The notes: generated by a model from the sequence alone, not told the origin. Shown: positions 36,547-49,555, numbered from the stretch's first letter. The stretch is 64,000 nucleotides of DNA from Brienomyrus brachyistius (GCF_023856365.1 NW_026042467.1:62001-126000); one strand, 5' to 3'. Made by a program: numbers and translations.

Positions 36547-37248
36547 TATATAATATAAGGGAGATTTACGGGAAAATACTAATACGGGAGGACGGCGCGA
36601 AAGAGAAGTAAAATACGGTAGTTTCCCGGCCAAAACGGGAGACTTGACAGCCTGAGATGGCTTTTCCAGCGAAAACGACTTCATTATTTATCTGATTGAT
36701 TTATCGACAGACCATCATACTTTTTAGACGTTATAATAACAACACTCTATTGATCCCCCTCTTACTGTCCATGATACACAATGACGAGACACATGTTCAC
36801 TAATGACGAGAACTATTCTATTTTTCATGCCGGGTCCTTCAAATCTTACATTTACAAATCTTGTTCTTGTTCTCTGCTCGTTCCCGTAGATATATATTAT
36901 TATACGGAGATTTACGGAGTCTTCAAAGACGGTCCAGCTCAAGGATCACTGTTGCTGTGGTGTAGATCAGCTGATCTGTAGTAGTCTTCTACGTACATCT
37001 TCTAGTAGACCTTCTGAGGGTACTTCACGCATTCTTGGTCGGAGGGTCCAGGTTTCCAGCTTAGCTTATTTCTTATTTCTCAGGTCAGCTGCTCTTGTAT
37101 TCAGCCTACTAATATATATGGGGCTTGGTACCCAATCTCGGAATGTGGGGATGATGATATCTCCCCCCTGACCTGTCGTCCTGGCTCCCCCTTGTCGTAG
37201 CAATCGTGTTGTACCTCATCAATCTCTAGTTGTGATAGCAGTTGTTTC

Positions 37249-37322
37249 TGGCCACAACCGGGATTCGAACCCCGGTCTCCCGTGTGAAAGGCGGCGATCT
37301 TACCACTACACTATCCAGCAAC
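37249..37322 (-). tRNA. tRNA-Glu(UUC)-like, unit 4 copy 1
   Basis: No change noticed. Confidence 0.65.
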
Positions 37323-37393
37323 TATATAATTCAATATATAAAAAATATAATATAAATATAATATAAATATATAAAATATATAAAATATATTTT

Positions 37394-37467
37394 TGGCCAC
37401 AACCGGGATTCGAACCCCGGTCTCCCGTGTGAAAGGCGGCGATCTTACCACTACACTATCCAGCAAC
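37394..37467 (-). tRNA. tRNA-Glu(UUC)-like, unit 4 copy 2
   Basis: No change noticed. Confidence 0.65.
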
Positions 37468-38218
37468 TATATAATATAAGGGAGATTTACGGGAAAATAC
37501 TAATACGGGAGGACGGCGGGAAAGAGAAGTAAAATACGGTAGTTTCCCGGCCAAAACGGGAGACTTGACAGCCTGAGATGGCTGTCTCTGGCCACGCCCC
37601 CTACAGTCGGTCCGGCCCCTGGCTTTTCCAGCGTGTTCGCGAAAACGACTTCATTATTTATCTGATTGATTTATCGACAGACCATCATACTTTTTAGACG
37701 TTATAATAACAACACTCTATTGATCCCCCTCTTACTGTCCATGATACACAATGACGAGACACATGTTCACTAATGACGAGAACTATTCTATTTTTCATGC
37801 CGGGTCCTTCAAATCTTACATTTACAAATCTTGTTCTTGTTCTCTGCTCGTTCCCGTAGATATATATTATTATACGGAGATTTACGGAGTCTTCAAAGAC
37901 GGTCCAGCTCAAGGATCACTGTTGCTGTGGTGTAGATCAGCTGATCTGTAGTAGTCTTCTACGTACATCTTCTAGTAGACCTTCTGAGGGTACTTCACGC
38001 ATTCTTGGTCGGAGGGTCCAGGTTTCCAGCTTAGCTTATTTCTTATTTCTCAGGTCAGCTGCTCTTGTATTCAGCCTACTAATATATATGGGGCTTGGTA
38101 CCCAATCTCGGAATGTGGGGATGATGATATCTCCCCCCTGACCTGTCGTCCTGGCTCCCCCTTGTCGTAGCAATCGTGTTGTACCTCATCAATCTCTAGT
38201 TGTGATAGCAGTTGTTTC

Positions 38219-38292
38219 TGGCCACAACCGGGATTCGAACCCCGGTCTCCCGTGTGAAAGGCGGCGATCTTACCACTACACTATCCAGCAAC
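38219..38292 (-). tRNA. tRNA-Glu(UUC)-like, unit 5 copy 1
   Basis: No change noticed. Confidence 0.65.
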
Positions 38293-38363
38293 TATATAAT
38301 ACAATATATAAAAAATATAATATAAATATAATATAAATATATAAAATATATAAAATATATTTT

Positions 38364-38437
38364 TGGCCACAACCGGGATTCGAACCCCGGTCTCCCGTGT
38401 GAAAGGCGGCGATCTTACCACTACACTATCCAGCAAC
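38364..38437 (-). tRNA. tRNA-Glu(UUC)-like, unit 5 copy 2
   Basis: No change noticed. Confidence 0.65.
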
Positions 38438-39096
38438 TATATAATATAAGGGAGATTTACGGGAAAATACTAATACGGGAGGACGGCGCGAAAGAGAAGT
38501 AAAATACGGTAGTTTCCCGGCCAAAACGGGAGACTTGACAGCCTGAGATGGCTTTTCCAGCGAAAACGACTTCATTATTTATCTGATTGATTTATCGACA
38601 GACCATCATACTTTTTAGACGTTATAATCCCCCTCTTACTGTCCATGATACACAATGACGAGACACATGTTCACTAATGACGAGAACTATTCTATTTTTC
38701 ATGCCGGGTCCTTCAAATCTTACATTTACAAATCTTGTTCTTGTTCTCTGCTCGTTCCCGTAGATATATATTATTATACGGAGATTTACGGAGTCTTCAA
38801 AGACGGTCCAGCTCAAGGATCACTGTTGCTGTGGTGTAGATCAGCTGATCTGTAGTAGTCTTCTACGTACATCTTCTAGTAGACCTTCTGAGGGTACTTC
38901 ACGCATTCTTGGTCGGAGGGTCCAGGTTTCCAGCTTAGCTTATTTCTTATTTCTCAGGTCAGCTGCTCTTGTATTCAGCCTACTAATATATATGGGGCTT
39001 GGTACCCAATCTCGGAATGTGGGGATGATGATATCTCCCCCCTGACCTGTCGTCCTGGCTCCCCCTTGTCGTAGCAATCGTGTTGTACCTCATCAA

Positions 39097-40867
39097 TGTA
39101 GGGAGCCGCCCACTGGCCCAATGGCGGAATCCAATGGCGCAGCCGAAGGCTGTGAATGCGTGTTGGTCCTTCCAAGCGCTCCTGGGAATTACTTACCCTT
39201 TTTAATATACAAGATATTCTTTTAGACACACATCTGACTCCATTTTATTAATGACCTTATTTCAGTATATTGTAGTCATGACGTTTATGTTGTTCGGATT
39301 ACTTCGGGACTCTCCTTTAGATTACCAACTCTAGTTTACCCCTGACGAAGGAGTCCGCCAGATTCGCCTCGGCCGACAGGGCGATCCGTGGGCTTGTTCC
39401 ACAGGGTTTGTCTTAGATGCACGGAAATCGGCACCATTTAAGACAATGTCAGCCTCTGATTATTCGGGTCCCTCGACCTATATAATTTCCCAAAGGCCCA
39501 GTGTCTGCCAATTACTGAGCATGTGGGTGCCTCGGAGATTAAGCCGATGTTTACCCGAACCACACGTACATCCACCTCAGAGGCTCAGCCGGGGGCAGCC
39601 CATATCATAACATGTGTCAACCTCAGCGGCTGTGACGGCGCACCTTTTGTTGCGGTAGTTTGTACGAGGTTTTACTTTGGGCTCGTCTCAGGGACTCCGC
39701 CGATGCCGCCCATTGTCTTACCATGTGAGCGTCTCAGGGACTATGCCCGGTGCCTAGGAACATAGTGTGTACGCCCCTCAGAGGGCAGACCGGTACCTTT
39801 CATCAGCATGTGTTGACCTCAGAGGTTAAGTCGGCCCGTAACTGAGCGTGTGCGAACTCCAGAGGTGCGGTTTTGGTATCCACCTAACTTAACTTGGGCA
39901 GTCGAGTTTGGGACCCGGATAAAGGGGATTTAACCCAGAGGCTGCAAGATAGTATTTATCACTTTAGTCCTAATCAGGATAGAAGTCCAATCTGGAAAGT
40001 TTATAAAGAAGTTAGCAAATCAGACAGTCATGAAGTAATCAAGACAACATTTATTAAACATATTACAATATATAATTATTGACATGTGGCCACATACTTG
40101 TAAATACATTTGGACAAATACAATATTAAACAATCACATTCCTCAGCTGAGAGTGCACAAAGTTCTGCGGAAAGTATCTGACTACAGATGGACTTTCACG
40201 CAGTTCTCTGTGGGAGCTCTGATTACAGAGTAACTCCCCGAATCCTTCTGAGGCCCTTCCTTAAGTATCCAAACCAGGTGATGGCATGTCTCTGAAGACT
40301 GACCAATTTCGGTCAACGGTTAATTTTAGGGGCATTGTTGGCCTTGGTTCTCAAGTCCTCAGCCAATCAGATCACTTTAGGGGGTGGTCGTAATTCCCTT
40401 GTTCTGCCATGTGAGAGGCTCTCTCAGTTTGGTGGGTTTAGCCGAAGTTTCTATAGTTCTCTTAGGGAAAACTATACTGCCTTAAATCTGAGTGTATAAC
40501 ACTCGCCGTCTCATGCCTATTCAAACGAGACCAAACATGCGTGTATTTGTCCCTAACATCTATGTGTGGTGAGTTATCCTATTTCTAGTGGAAAAGGTGT
40601 CTGTGTCTGGGGACTGACAGCTGTTGTTGCTGTGGTTTGACTGTGGAACTCCGGCCACTCCAGGGGGTGAAAGGTCTTGCTTTTTCTGTATTGCTCCAGT
40701 TATTCTCAGGAGCCGGCAGGGCTTTGCCTTCCTTAAAAGGGATGGTTTGATGCGTGGAGTCCAATCTTGCCTGGGCCAGTGGATCCTTTTCTTGGAGCTC
40801 TGAGATGGACTGATGCAGGCTGATCAGAGTTGGGGCCTGCAGGACCTATAAGTTTTATGTCCTTACA
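39097..40867. mobile_element. 1,771-bp LTR-like module, copy 1
   Basis: Starts TGTAGGGA, ends TCCTTACA, and is flanked by tcaa at 39093-39096 and 40868-40871. On the minus strand a CCAAT-type motif, TACTTAAGG and AATAAA (40050-40055) occur in promoter-to-polyA order. The empty site CTCATCAATCTCTAG is preserved in core units without it. Read as a solo LTR or related short insertion; no coding frame is supported. Confidence 0.8.
39508..39880. repeat. Degenerate ~45-bp tandem repeats inside the module
   Basis: About eight diverged units share CATGTG, four to six bases, then CTCAGAGG and a GCCGG-like end. Examples start near 39517, 39565, 39610, 39730 and 39815. Confidence 0.65.
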
Positions 40868-40891
40868 TCAATCTCTAGTTGTGATAGCAGT

Positions 40892-42257
40892 TGTCTGCCA
40901 ATTACTGAGCATGTGGGTGCCTCGGAGATTAAGCCGATGTTTACCCGAACCACACGTACATCCACCTCAGAGGCTCAGCCGGGGGCAGCCCATATCATAA
41001 CATGTGTCAACCTCAGCGGCTGTGACGGCGCACCTTTTGTTGCGGTAGTTTGTACGAGGTTTTACTTTGGGCTCGTCTCAGGGACTCCGCCGATGCCGCC
41101 CATTGTCTTACCATGTGAGCGTCTCAGGGACTATGCCCGGTGCCTAGGAACATAGTGTGTACGCCCCTCAGAGGGCAGACCGGTACCTTTCATCAGCATG
41201 TGTTGACCTCAGAGGTTAAGTCGGCCCGTAACTGAGAGTGTGCGAACTCCAGAGGTGCGGTTTTGGTATCCACCTAACTTAACTTGGGCAGTCGAGTTTG
41301 GGACCCGGATAAAGGGGATTTAACCCAGAGGCTGCAAGATAGTATTTATCACTTTAGTCCTAATCAGGATAGAAGTCCAATCTGGAAAGTTTATAAAGAA
41401 GTTAGCAAATCAGACAGTCATGAAGTAATCAAGACAACATTTATTAAACATATTACAATATATAATTATTGACATGTGGCCACATACTTGTAAATACATT
41501 TGGACAAATACAATATTAAACAATCACATTCCTCAGCTGAGAGTGCACAAAGTTCTGCGGAAAGTATCTGACTACAGATGGACTTTCACGCAGTTCTCTG
41601 TGGGAGCTCTGATTACAGAGTAACTCCCCGAATCCTTCTGAGGCCCTTCCTTAAGTATCCAAACCAGGTGATGGCATGTCTCTGAAGACTGACCAATTTC
41701 GGTCAACGGTTAATTTTAGGGGCATTGTTGGCCTTGGTTCTCAAGTCCTCAGCCAATCAGATCACTTTAGGGGGTGGTCGTAATTCCCTTGTTCTGCCAT
41801 GTGAGAGGCTCTCTCAGTTTGGTGGGTTTAGCCGAAGTTTCTATAGTTCTCTTAGGGAAAACTATACTGCCTTAAATCTGAGTGTATAACACTCGCCGTC
41901 TCATGCCTATTCAAACGAGACCAAACATGCGTGTATTTGTCCCTAACATCTATGTGTGGTGAGTTATCCTATTTCTAGTGGAAAAGGTGTCTGTGTCTGG
42001 GGACTGACAGCTGTTGTTGCTGTGGTTTGACTGTGGAACTCCGGCCACTCCAGGGGGTGAAAGGTCTTGCTTTTTCTGTATTGCTCCAGTTATTCTCAGG
42101 AGCCGGCAGGGCTTTGCCTTCCTTAAAAGGGATGGTTTGATGCGTGGAGTCCAATCTTGCCTGGGCCAGTGGATCCTTTTCTTGGAGCTCTGAGATGGAC
42201 TGATGCAGGCTGATCAGAGTTGGGGCCTGCAGGACCTATAAGTTTTATGTCCTTACA
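40892..42257. mobile_element. 1,771-bp module, partial tandem copy (1,366 bp)
   Basis: Corresponds to 39502-40867. Its left junction joins the first 20-odd bases of a core unit to the module through a shared TGT. One base differs from copy 1 near 41236. Confidence 0.88.
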
Positions 42258-42287
42258 TCAATCTCTAGTTGTGATAGCAGTTGTTTC

Positions 42288-42361
42288 TGGCCACAACCGG
42301 GATTCGAACCCCGGTCTCCCGTGTGAAAGGCGGCGATCTTACCACTACACTATCCAGCAAC
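42288..42361 (-). tRNA. tRNA-Glu(UUC)-like, unit 6 copy 1
   Basis: Follows the partial module copy. Confidence 0.65.
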
Positions 42362-42432
42362 TATATAATACAATATATAAAAAATATAATATAAATATAA
42401 TATAAATATATAAAATATATAAAATATATTTT

Positions 42433-42506
42433 TGGCCACAACCGGGATTCGAACCCCGGTCTCCCGTGTGAAAGGCGGCGATCTTACCACTACACTATCC
42501 AGCAAC
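42433..42506 (-). tRNA. tRNA-Glu(UUC)-like, unit 6 copy 2
   Basis: No change noticed. Confidence 0.65.
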
Positions 42507-43191
42507 TATATAATATAAGGGAGATTTACGGGAAAATACTAATACGGGAGGACGGCGCGAAAGAGAAGTAAAATACGGTAGTTTCCCGGCCAAAACGGGA
42601 GACTTGACAGCCTGAGATGGCTTTTCCAGCGAAAACGACTTCATTATTTATCTGATTGATTTATCGACAGACCATCATACTTTTTAGACGTTATAATCCC
42701 CCTCTTACTGTCCATGATACACAATGACGAGACACATGTTCACTAATGACGAGAACTATTCTATTTTTCATGCCGGGTCCTTCAAATCTTACATTTACAA
42801 ATCTTGTTCTTGTTCTCTGCTCGTTCCCGTAGATATATATTATTATACGGAGATTTACGGAGTCTTCAAAGACGGTCCAGCTCAAGGATCACTGTTGCTG
42901 TGGTGTAGATCAGCTGATCTGTAGTAGTCTTCTACGTACATCTTCTAGTAGACCTTCTGAGGGTACTTCACGCATTCTTGGTCGGAGGGTCCAGGTTTCC
43001 AGCTTAGCTTATTTCTTATTTCTCAGGTCAGCTGCTCTTGTATTCAGCCTACTAATATATATGGGGCTTGGTACCCAATCTCGGAATGTGGGGATGATGA
43101 TATCTCCCCCCTGACCTGTCGTCCTGGCTCCCCCTTGTCGTAGCAATCGTGTTGTACCTCATCAATCTCTAGTTGTGATAGCAGTTGTTTC

Positions 43192-43265
43192 TGGCCACAA
43201 CCGGGATTCGAACCCCGGTCTCCCGTGTGAAAGGCGGCGATCTTACCACTACACTATCCAGCAAC
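43192..43265 (-). tRNA. tRNA-Glu(UUC)-like, unit 7 copy 1
   Basis: No change noticed. Confidence 0.65.
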
Positions 43266-43336
43266 TATATAATACAATATATAAAAAATATAATATAAAT
43301 ATAATATAAATATATAAAATATATAAAATATATTTT

Positions 43337-43410
43337 TGGCCACAACCGGGATTCGAACCCCGGTCTCCCGTGTGAAAGGCGGCGATCTTACCACTACACT
43401 ATCCAGCAAC
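43337..43410 (-). tRNA. tRNA-Glu(UUC)-like, unit 7 copy 2
   Basis: No change noticed. Confidence 0.65.
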
Positions 43411-44095
43411 TATATAATATAAGGGAGATTTACGGGAAAATACTAATACGGGAGGACGGCGCGAAAGAGAAGTAAAATACGGTAGTTTCCCGGCCAAAAC
43501 GGGAGACTTGACAGCCTGAGATGGCTTTTCCAGCGAAAACGACTTCATTATTTATCTGATTGATTTATCGACAGACCATCATACTTTTTAGACGTTATAA
43601 TCCCCCTCTTACTGTCCATGATACACAATGACGAGACACATGTTCACTAATGACGAGAACTATTCTATTTTTCATGCCGGGTCCTTCAAATCTTACATTT
43701 ACAAATCTTGTTCTTGTTCTCTGCTCGTTCCCGTAGATATATATTATTATACGGAGATTTACGGAGTCTTCAAAGACGGTCCAGCTCAAGGATCACTGTT
43801 GCTGTGGTGTAGATCAGCTGATCTGTAGTAGTCTTCTACGTACATCTTCTAGTAGACCTTCTGAGGGTACTTCACGCATTCTTGGTCGGAGGGTCCAGGT
43901 TTCCAGCTTAGCTTATTTCTTATTTCTCAGGTCAGCTGCTCTTGTATTCAGCCTACTAATATATATGGGGCTTGGTACCCAATCTCGGAATGTGGGGATG
44001 ATGATATCTCCCCCCTGACCTGTCGTCCTGGCTCCCCCTTGTCGTAGCAATCGTGTTGTACCTCATCAATCTCTAGTTGTGATAGCAGTTGTTTC

Positions 44096-44169
44096 TGGCC
44101 ACAACCGGGATTCGAACCCCGGTCTCCCGTGTGAAAGGCGGCGATCTTACCACTACACTATCCAGCAAC
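44096..44169 (-). tRNA. tRNA-Glu(UUC)-like, unit 8 copy 1
   Basis: No change noticed. Confidence 0.65.
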
Positions 44170-44240
44170 TATATAATACAATATATAAAAAATATAATAT
44201 AAATATAATATAAATATATAAAATATATAAAATATATTTT

Positions 44241-44314
44241 TGGCCACAACCGGGATTCGAACCCCGGTCTCCCGTGTGAAAGGCGGCGATCTTACCACTA
44301 CACTATCCAGCAAC
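44241..44314 (-). tRNA. tRNA-Glu(UUC)-like, unit 8 copy 2
   Basis: No change noticed. Confidence 0.65.
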
Positions 44315-44990
44315 TATATAATATAAGGGAGATTTACGGGAAAATACTAATACGGGAGGACGGCGCGAAAGAGAAGTAAAATACGGTAGTTTCCCGGCCA
44401 AAACGGGAGACTTGACAGCCTGAGATGGCTTTTCCAGCGAAAACGACTTCATTATTTATCTGATTGATTTATCGACAGACCATCATACTTTTTAGACGTT
44501 ATAATAACAACACTCTATTGATCCCCCTCTTACTGTCCATGATACACAATGACGAGACACATGTTCACTAATGACGAGAACTATTCTATTTTTCATGCCG
44601 GGTCCTTCAAATCTTACATTTACAAATCTTGTTCTTGTTCTCTGCTCGTTCCCGTAGATATATATTATTATACGGAGATTTACGGAGTCTTCAAAGACGG
44701 TCCAGCTCAAGGATCACTGTTGCTGTGGTGTAGATCAGCTGATCTGTAGTAGTCTTCTACGTACATCTTCTAGTAGACCTTCTGAGGGTACTTCACGCAT
44801 TCTTGGTCGGAGGGTCCAGGTTTCCAGCTTAGCTTATTTCTTATTTCTCAGGTCAGCTGCTCTTGTATTCAGCCTACTAATATATATGGGGCTTGGTACC
44901 CAATCTCGGAATGTGGGGATGATGATATCTCCCCCCTGACCTGTCGTCCTGGCTCCCCCTTGTCGTAGCAATCGTGTTGTACCTCATCAA

Positions 44991-46761
44991 TGTAGGGAGC
45001 CGCCCACTGGCCCAATGGCGGAATCCAATGGCGCAGCCGAAGGCTGTGAATGCGTGTTGGTCCTTCCAAGCGCTCCTGGGAATTACTTACCCTTTTTAAT
45101 ATACAAGATATTCTTTTAGACACACATCTGACTCCATTTTATTAATGACCTTATTTCAGTATATTGTAGTCATGACGTTTATGTTGTTCGGATTACTTCG
45201 GGACTCTCCTTTAGATTACCAACTCTAGTTTACCCCTGACGAAGGAGTCCGCCAGATTCGCCTCGGCCGACAGGGCGATCCGTGGGCTTGTTCCACAGGG
45301 TTTGTCTTAGATGCACGGAAATCGGCACCATTTAAGACAATGTCAGCCTCTGATTATTCGGGTCCCTCGACCTATATAATTTCCCAAAGGCCCAGTGTCT
45401 GCCAATTACTGAGCATGTGGGTGCCTCGGAGATTAAGCCGATGTTTACCCGAACCACACGTACATCCACCTCAGAGGCTCAGCCGGGGGCAGCCCATATC
45501 ATAACATGTGTCAACCTCAGCGGCTGTGACGGCGCACCTTTTGTTGCGGTAGTTTGTACGAGGTTTTACTTTGGGCTCGTCTCAGGGACTCCGCCGATGC
45601 CGCCCATTGTCTTACCATGTGAGCGTCTCAGGGACTATGCCCGGTGCCTAGGAACATAGTGTGTACGCCCCTCAGAGGGCAGACCGGTACCTTTCATCAG
45701 CATGTGTTGACCTCAGAGGTTAAGTCGGCCCGTAACTGAGCGTGTGCGAACTCCAGAGGTGCGGTTTTGGTATCCACCTAACTTAACTTGGGCAGTCGAG
45801 TTTGGGACCCGGATAAAGGGGATTTAACCCAGAGGCTGCAAGATAGTATTTATCACTTTAGTCCTAATCAGGATAGAAGTCCAATCTGGAAAGTTTATAA
45901 AGAAGTTAGCAAATCAGACAGTCATGAAGTAATCAAGACAACATTTATTAAACATATTACAATATATAATTATTGACATGTGGCCACATACTTGTAAATA
46001 CATTTGGACAAATACAATATTAAACAATCACATTCCTCAGCTGAGAGTGCACAAAGTTCTGCGGAAAGTATCTGACTACAGATGGACTTTCACGCAGTTC
46101 TCTGTGGGAGCTCTGATTACAGAGTAACTCCCCGAATCCTTCTGAGGCCCTTCCTTAAGTATCCAAACCAGGTGATGGCATGTCTCTGAAGACTGACCAA
46201 TTTCGGTCAACGGTTAATTTTAGGGGCATTGTTGGCCTTGGTTCTCAAGTCCTCAGCCAATCAGATCACTTTAGGGGGTGGTCGTAATTCCCTTGTTCTG
46301 CCATGTGAGAGGCTCTCTCAGTTTGGTGGGTTTAGCCGAAGTTTCTATAGTTCTCTTAGGGAAAACTATACTGCCTTAAATCTGAGTGTATAACACTCGC
46401 CGTCTCATGCCTATTCAAACGAGACCAAACATGCGTGTATTTGTCCCTAACATCTATGTGTGGTGAGTTATCCTATTTCTAGTGGAAAAGGTGTCTGTGT
46501 CTGGGGACTGACAGCTGTTGTTGCTGTGGTTTGACTGTGGAACTCCGGCCACTCCAGGGGGTGAAAGGTCTTGCTTTTTCTGTATTGCTCCAGTTATTCT
46601 CAGGAGCCGGCAGGGCTTTGCCTTCCTTAAAAGGGATGGTTTGATGCGTGGAGTCCAATCTTGCCTGGGCCAGTGGATCCTTTTCTTGGAGCTCTGAGAT
46701 GGACTGATGCAGGCTGATCAGAGTTGGGGCCTGCAGGACCTATAAGTTTTATGTCCTTACA
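44991..46761. mobile_element. 1,771-bp LTR-like module, copy 2
   Basis: Exactly 1,771 bp with tcaa on both sides. No difference from copy 1 was noticed on reading. Confidence 0.88.
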
Positions 46762-46791
46762 TCAATCTCTAGTTGTGATAGCAGTTGTTTC

Positions 46792-46865
46792 TGGCCACAA
46801 CCGGGATTCGAACCCCGGTCTCCCGTGTGAAAGGCGGCGATCTTACCACTACACTATCCAGCAAC
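46792..46865 (-). tRNA. tRNA-Glu(UUC)-like, unit 9 copy 1
   Basis: Follows module copy 2. Confidence 0.65.
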
Positions 46866-46930
46866 TATATAATACAATATATAAAAAATATAATATAATA
46901 TAAATATATAAAATATATAAAATATATTTT

Positions 46931-47004
46931 TGGCCACAACCGGGATTCGAACCCCGGTCTCCCGTGTGAAAGGCGGCGATCTTACCACTACACTATCCAG
47001 CAAC
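46931..47004 (-). tRNA. tRNA-Glu(UUC)-like, unit 9 copy 2
   Basis: 139-bp step, shortened spacer. Confidence 0.65.
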
Positions 47005-47680
47005 TATATAATATAAGGGAGATTTACGGGAAAATACTAATACGGGAGGACGGCGCGAAAGAGAAGTAAAATACGGTAGTTTCCCGGCCAAAACGGGAGA
47101 CTTGACAGCCTGAGATGGCTTTTCCAGCGAAAACGACTTCATTATTTATCTGATTGATTTATCGACAGACCATCATACTTTTTAGACGTTATAATAACAA
47201 CACTCTATTGATCCCCCTCTTACTGTCCATGATACACAATGACGAGACACATGTTCACTAATGACGAGAACTATTCTATTTTTCATGCCGGGTCCTTCAA
47301 ATCTTACATTTACAAATCTTGTTCTTGTTCTCTGCTCGTTCCCGTAGATATATATTATTATACGGAGATTTACGGAGTCTTCAAAGACGGTCCAGCTCAA
47401 GGATCACTGTTGCTGTGGTGTAGATCAGCTGATCTGTAGTAGTCTTCTACGTACATCTTCTAGTAGACCTTCTGAGGGTACTTCACGCATTCTTGGTCGG
47501 AGGGTCCAGGTTTCCAGCTTAGCTTATTTCTTATTTCTCAGGTCAGCTGCTCTTGTATTCAGCCTACTAATATATATGGGGCTTGGTACCCAATCTCGGA
47601 ATGTGGGGATGATGATATCTCCCCCCTGACCTGTCGTCCTGGCTCCCCCTTGTCGTAGCAATCGTGTTGTACCTCATCAA

Positions 47681-49451
47681 TGTAGGGAGCCGCCCACTGG
47701 CCCAATGGCGGAATCCAATGGCGCAGCCGAAGGCTGTGAATGCGTGTTGGTCCTTCCAAGCGCTCCTGGGAATTACTTACCCTTTTTAATATACAAGATA
47801 TTCTTTTAGACACACATCTGACTCCATTTTATTAATGACCTTATTTCAGTATATTGTAGTCATGACGTTTATGTTGTTCGGATTACTTCGGGACTCTCCT
47901 TTAGATTACCAACTCTAGTTTACCCCTGACGAAGGAGTCCGCCAGATTCGCCTCGGCCGACAGGGCGATCCGTGGGCTTGTTCCACAGGGTTTGTCTTAG
48001 ATGCACGGAAATCGGCACCATTTAAGACAATGTCAGCCTCTGATTATTCGGGTCCCTCGACCTATATAATTTCCCAAAGGCCCAGTGTCTGCCAATTACT
48101 GAGCATGTGGGTGCCTCGGAGATTAAGCCGATGTTTACCCGAACCACACGTACATCCACCTCAGAGGCTCAGCCGGGGGCAGCCCATATCATAACATGTG
48201 TCAACCTCAGCGGCTGTGACGGCGCACCTTTTGTTGCGGTAGTTTGTACGAGGTTTTACTTTGGGCTCGTCTCAGGGACTCCGCCGATGCCGCCCATTGT
48301 CTTACCATGTGAGCGTCTCAGGGACTATGCCCGGTGCCTAGGAACATAGTGTGTACGCCCCTCAGAGGGCAGACCGGTACCTTTCATCAGCATGTGTTGA
48401 CCTCAGAGGTTAAGTCGGCCCGTAACTGAGCGTGTGCGAACTCCAGAGGTGCGGTTTTGGTATCCACCTAACTTAACTTGGGCAGTCGAGTTTGGGACCC
48501 GGATAAAGGGGATTTAACCCAGAGGCTGCAAGATAGTATTTATCACTTTAGTCCTAATCAGGATAGAAGTCCAATCTGGAAAGTTTATAAAGAAGTTAGC
48601 AAATCAGACAGTCATGAAGTAATCAAGACAACATTTATTAAACATATTACAATATATAATTATTGACATGTGGCCACATACTTGTAAATACATTTGGACA
48701 AATACAATATTAAACAATCACATTCCTCAGCTGAGAGTGCACAAAGTTCTGCGGAAAGTATCTGACTACAGATGGACTTTCACGCAGTTCTCTGTGGGAG
48801 CTCTGATTACAGAGTAACTCCCCGAATCCTTCTGAGGCCCTTCCTTAAGTATCCAAACCAGGTGATGGCATGTCTCTGAAGACTGACCAATTTCGGTCAA
48901 CGGTTAATTTTAGGGGCATTGTTGGCCTTGGTTCTCAAGTCCTCAGCCAATCAGATCACTTTAGGGGGTGGTCGTAATTCCCTTGTTCTGCCATGTGAGA
49001 GGCTCTCTCAGTTTGGTGGGTTTAGCCGAAGTTTCTATAGTTCTCTTAGGGAAAACTATACTGCCTTAAATCTGAGTGTATAACACTCGCCGTCTCATGC
49101 CTATTCAAACGAGACCAAACATGCGTGTATTTGTCCCTAACATCTATGTGTGGTGAGTTATCCTATTTCTAGTGGAAAAGGTGTCTGTGTCTGGGGACTG
49201 ACAGCTGTTGTTGCTGTGGTTTGACTGTGGAACTCCGGCCACTCCAGGGGGTGAAAGGTCTTGCTTTTTCTGTATTGCTCCAGTTATTCTCAGGAGCCGG
49301 CAGGGCTTTGCCTTCCTTAAAAGGGATGGTTTGATGCGTGGAGTCCAATCTTGCCTGGGCCAGTGGATCCTTTTCTTGGAGCTCTGAGATGGACTGATGC
49401 AGGCTGATCAGAGTTGGGGCCTGCAGGACCTATAAGTTTTATGTCCTTACA
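47681..49451. mobile_element. 1,771-bp LTR-like module, copy 3
   Basis: Exactly 1,771 bp. It is separated from copy 2 by a single core unit. Confidence 0.88.
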
Positions 49452-49481
49452 TCAATCTCTAGTTGTGATAGCAGTTGTTTC

Positions 49482-49555
49482 TGGCCACAACCGGGATTCG
49501 AACCCCGGTCTCCCGTGTGAAAGGCGGCGATCTTACCACTACACTATCCAGCAAC
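49482..49555 (-). tRNA. tRNA-Glu(UUC)-like, unit 10 copy 1
   Basis: Follows module copy 3. Confidence 0.65.

Larger units (their letters stand above)
36293..37222. repeat. Core unit 3 (930 bp, 2 tRNA-like)
   Basis: Lacks the 49-bp sequence; the AT spacer is 9 bases longer. Confidence 0.93.
37223..38192. repeat. Core unit 4 (970 bp, 2 tRNA-like)
   Basis: Long form, placed between two short-form units. Confidence 0.93.
38193..39096. repeat. Core unit 5 (904 bp, 2 tRNA-like)
   Basis: Lacks both the 49-bp sequence and a 17-bp stretch (AACAACACTCTATTGAT); followed by module copy 1. Confidence 0.93.
42262..43165. repeat. Core unit 6 (904 bp, 2 tRNA-like)
   Basis: Same deletion state as unit 5. 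Confidence 0.93.
43166..44069. repeat. Core unit 7 (904 bp, 2 tRNA-like)
   Basis: Same deletion state as units 5 and 6. Confidence 0.93.
44070..44990. repeat. Core unit 8 (921 bp, 2 tRNA-like)
   Basis: The 17-bp stretch is present and the 49-bp sequence absent: the commonest form. Confidence 0.93.
46766..47680. repeat. Core unit 9 (915 bp, 2 tRNA-like)
   Basis: As unit 8 but with 6 fewer bases in the AT spacer. It stands alone between two modules. Confidence 0.93.
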
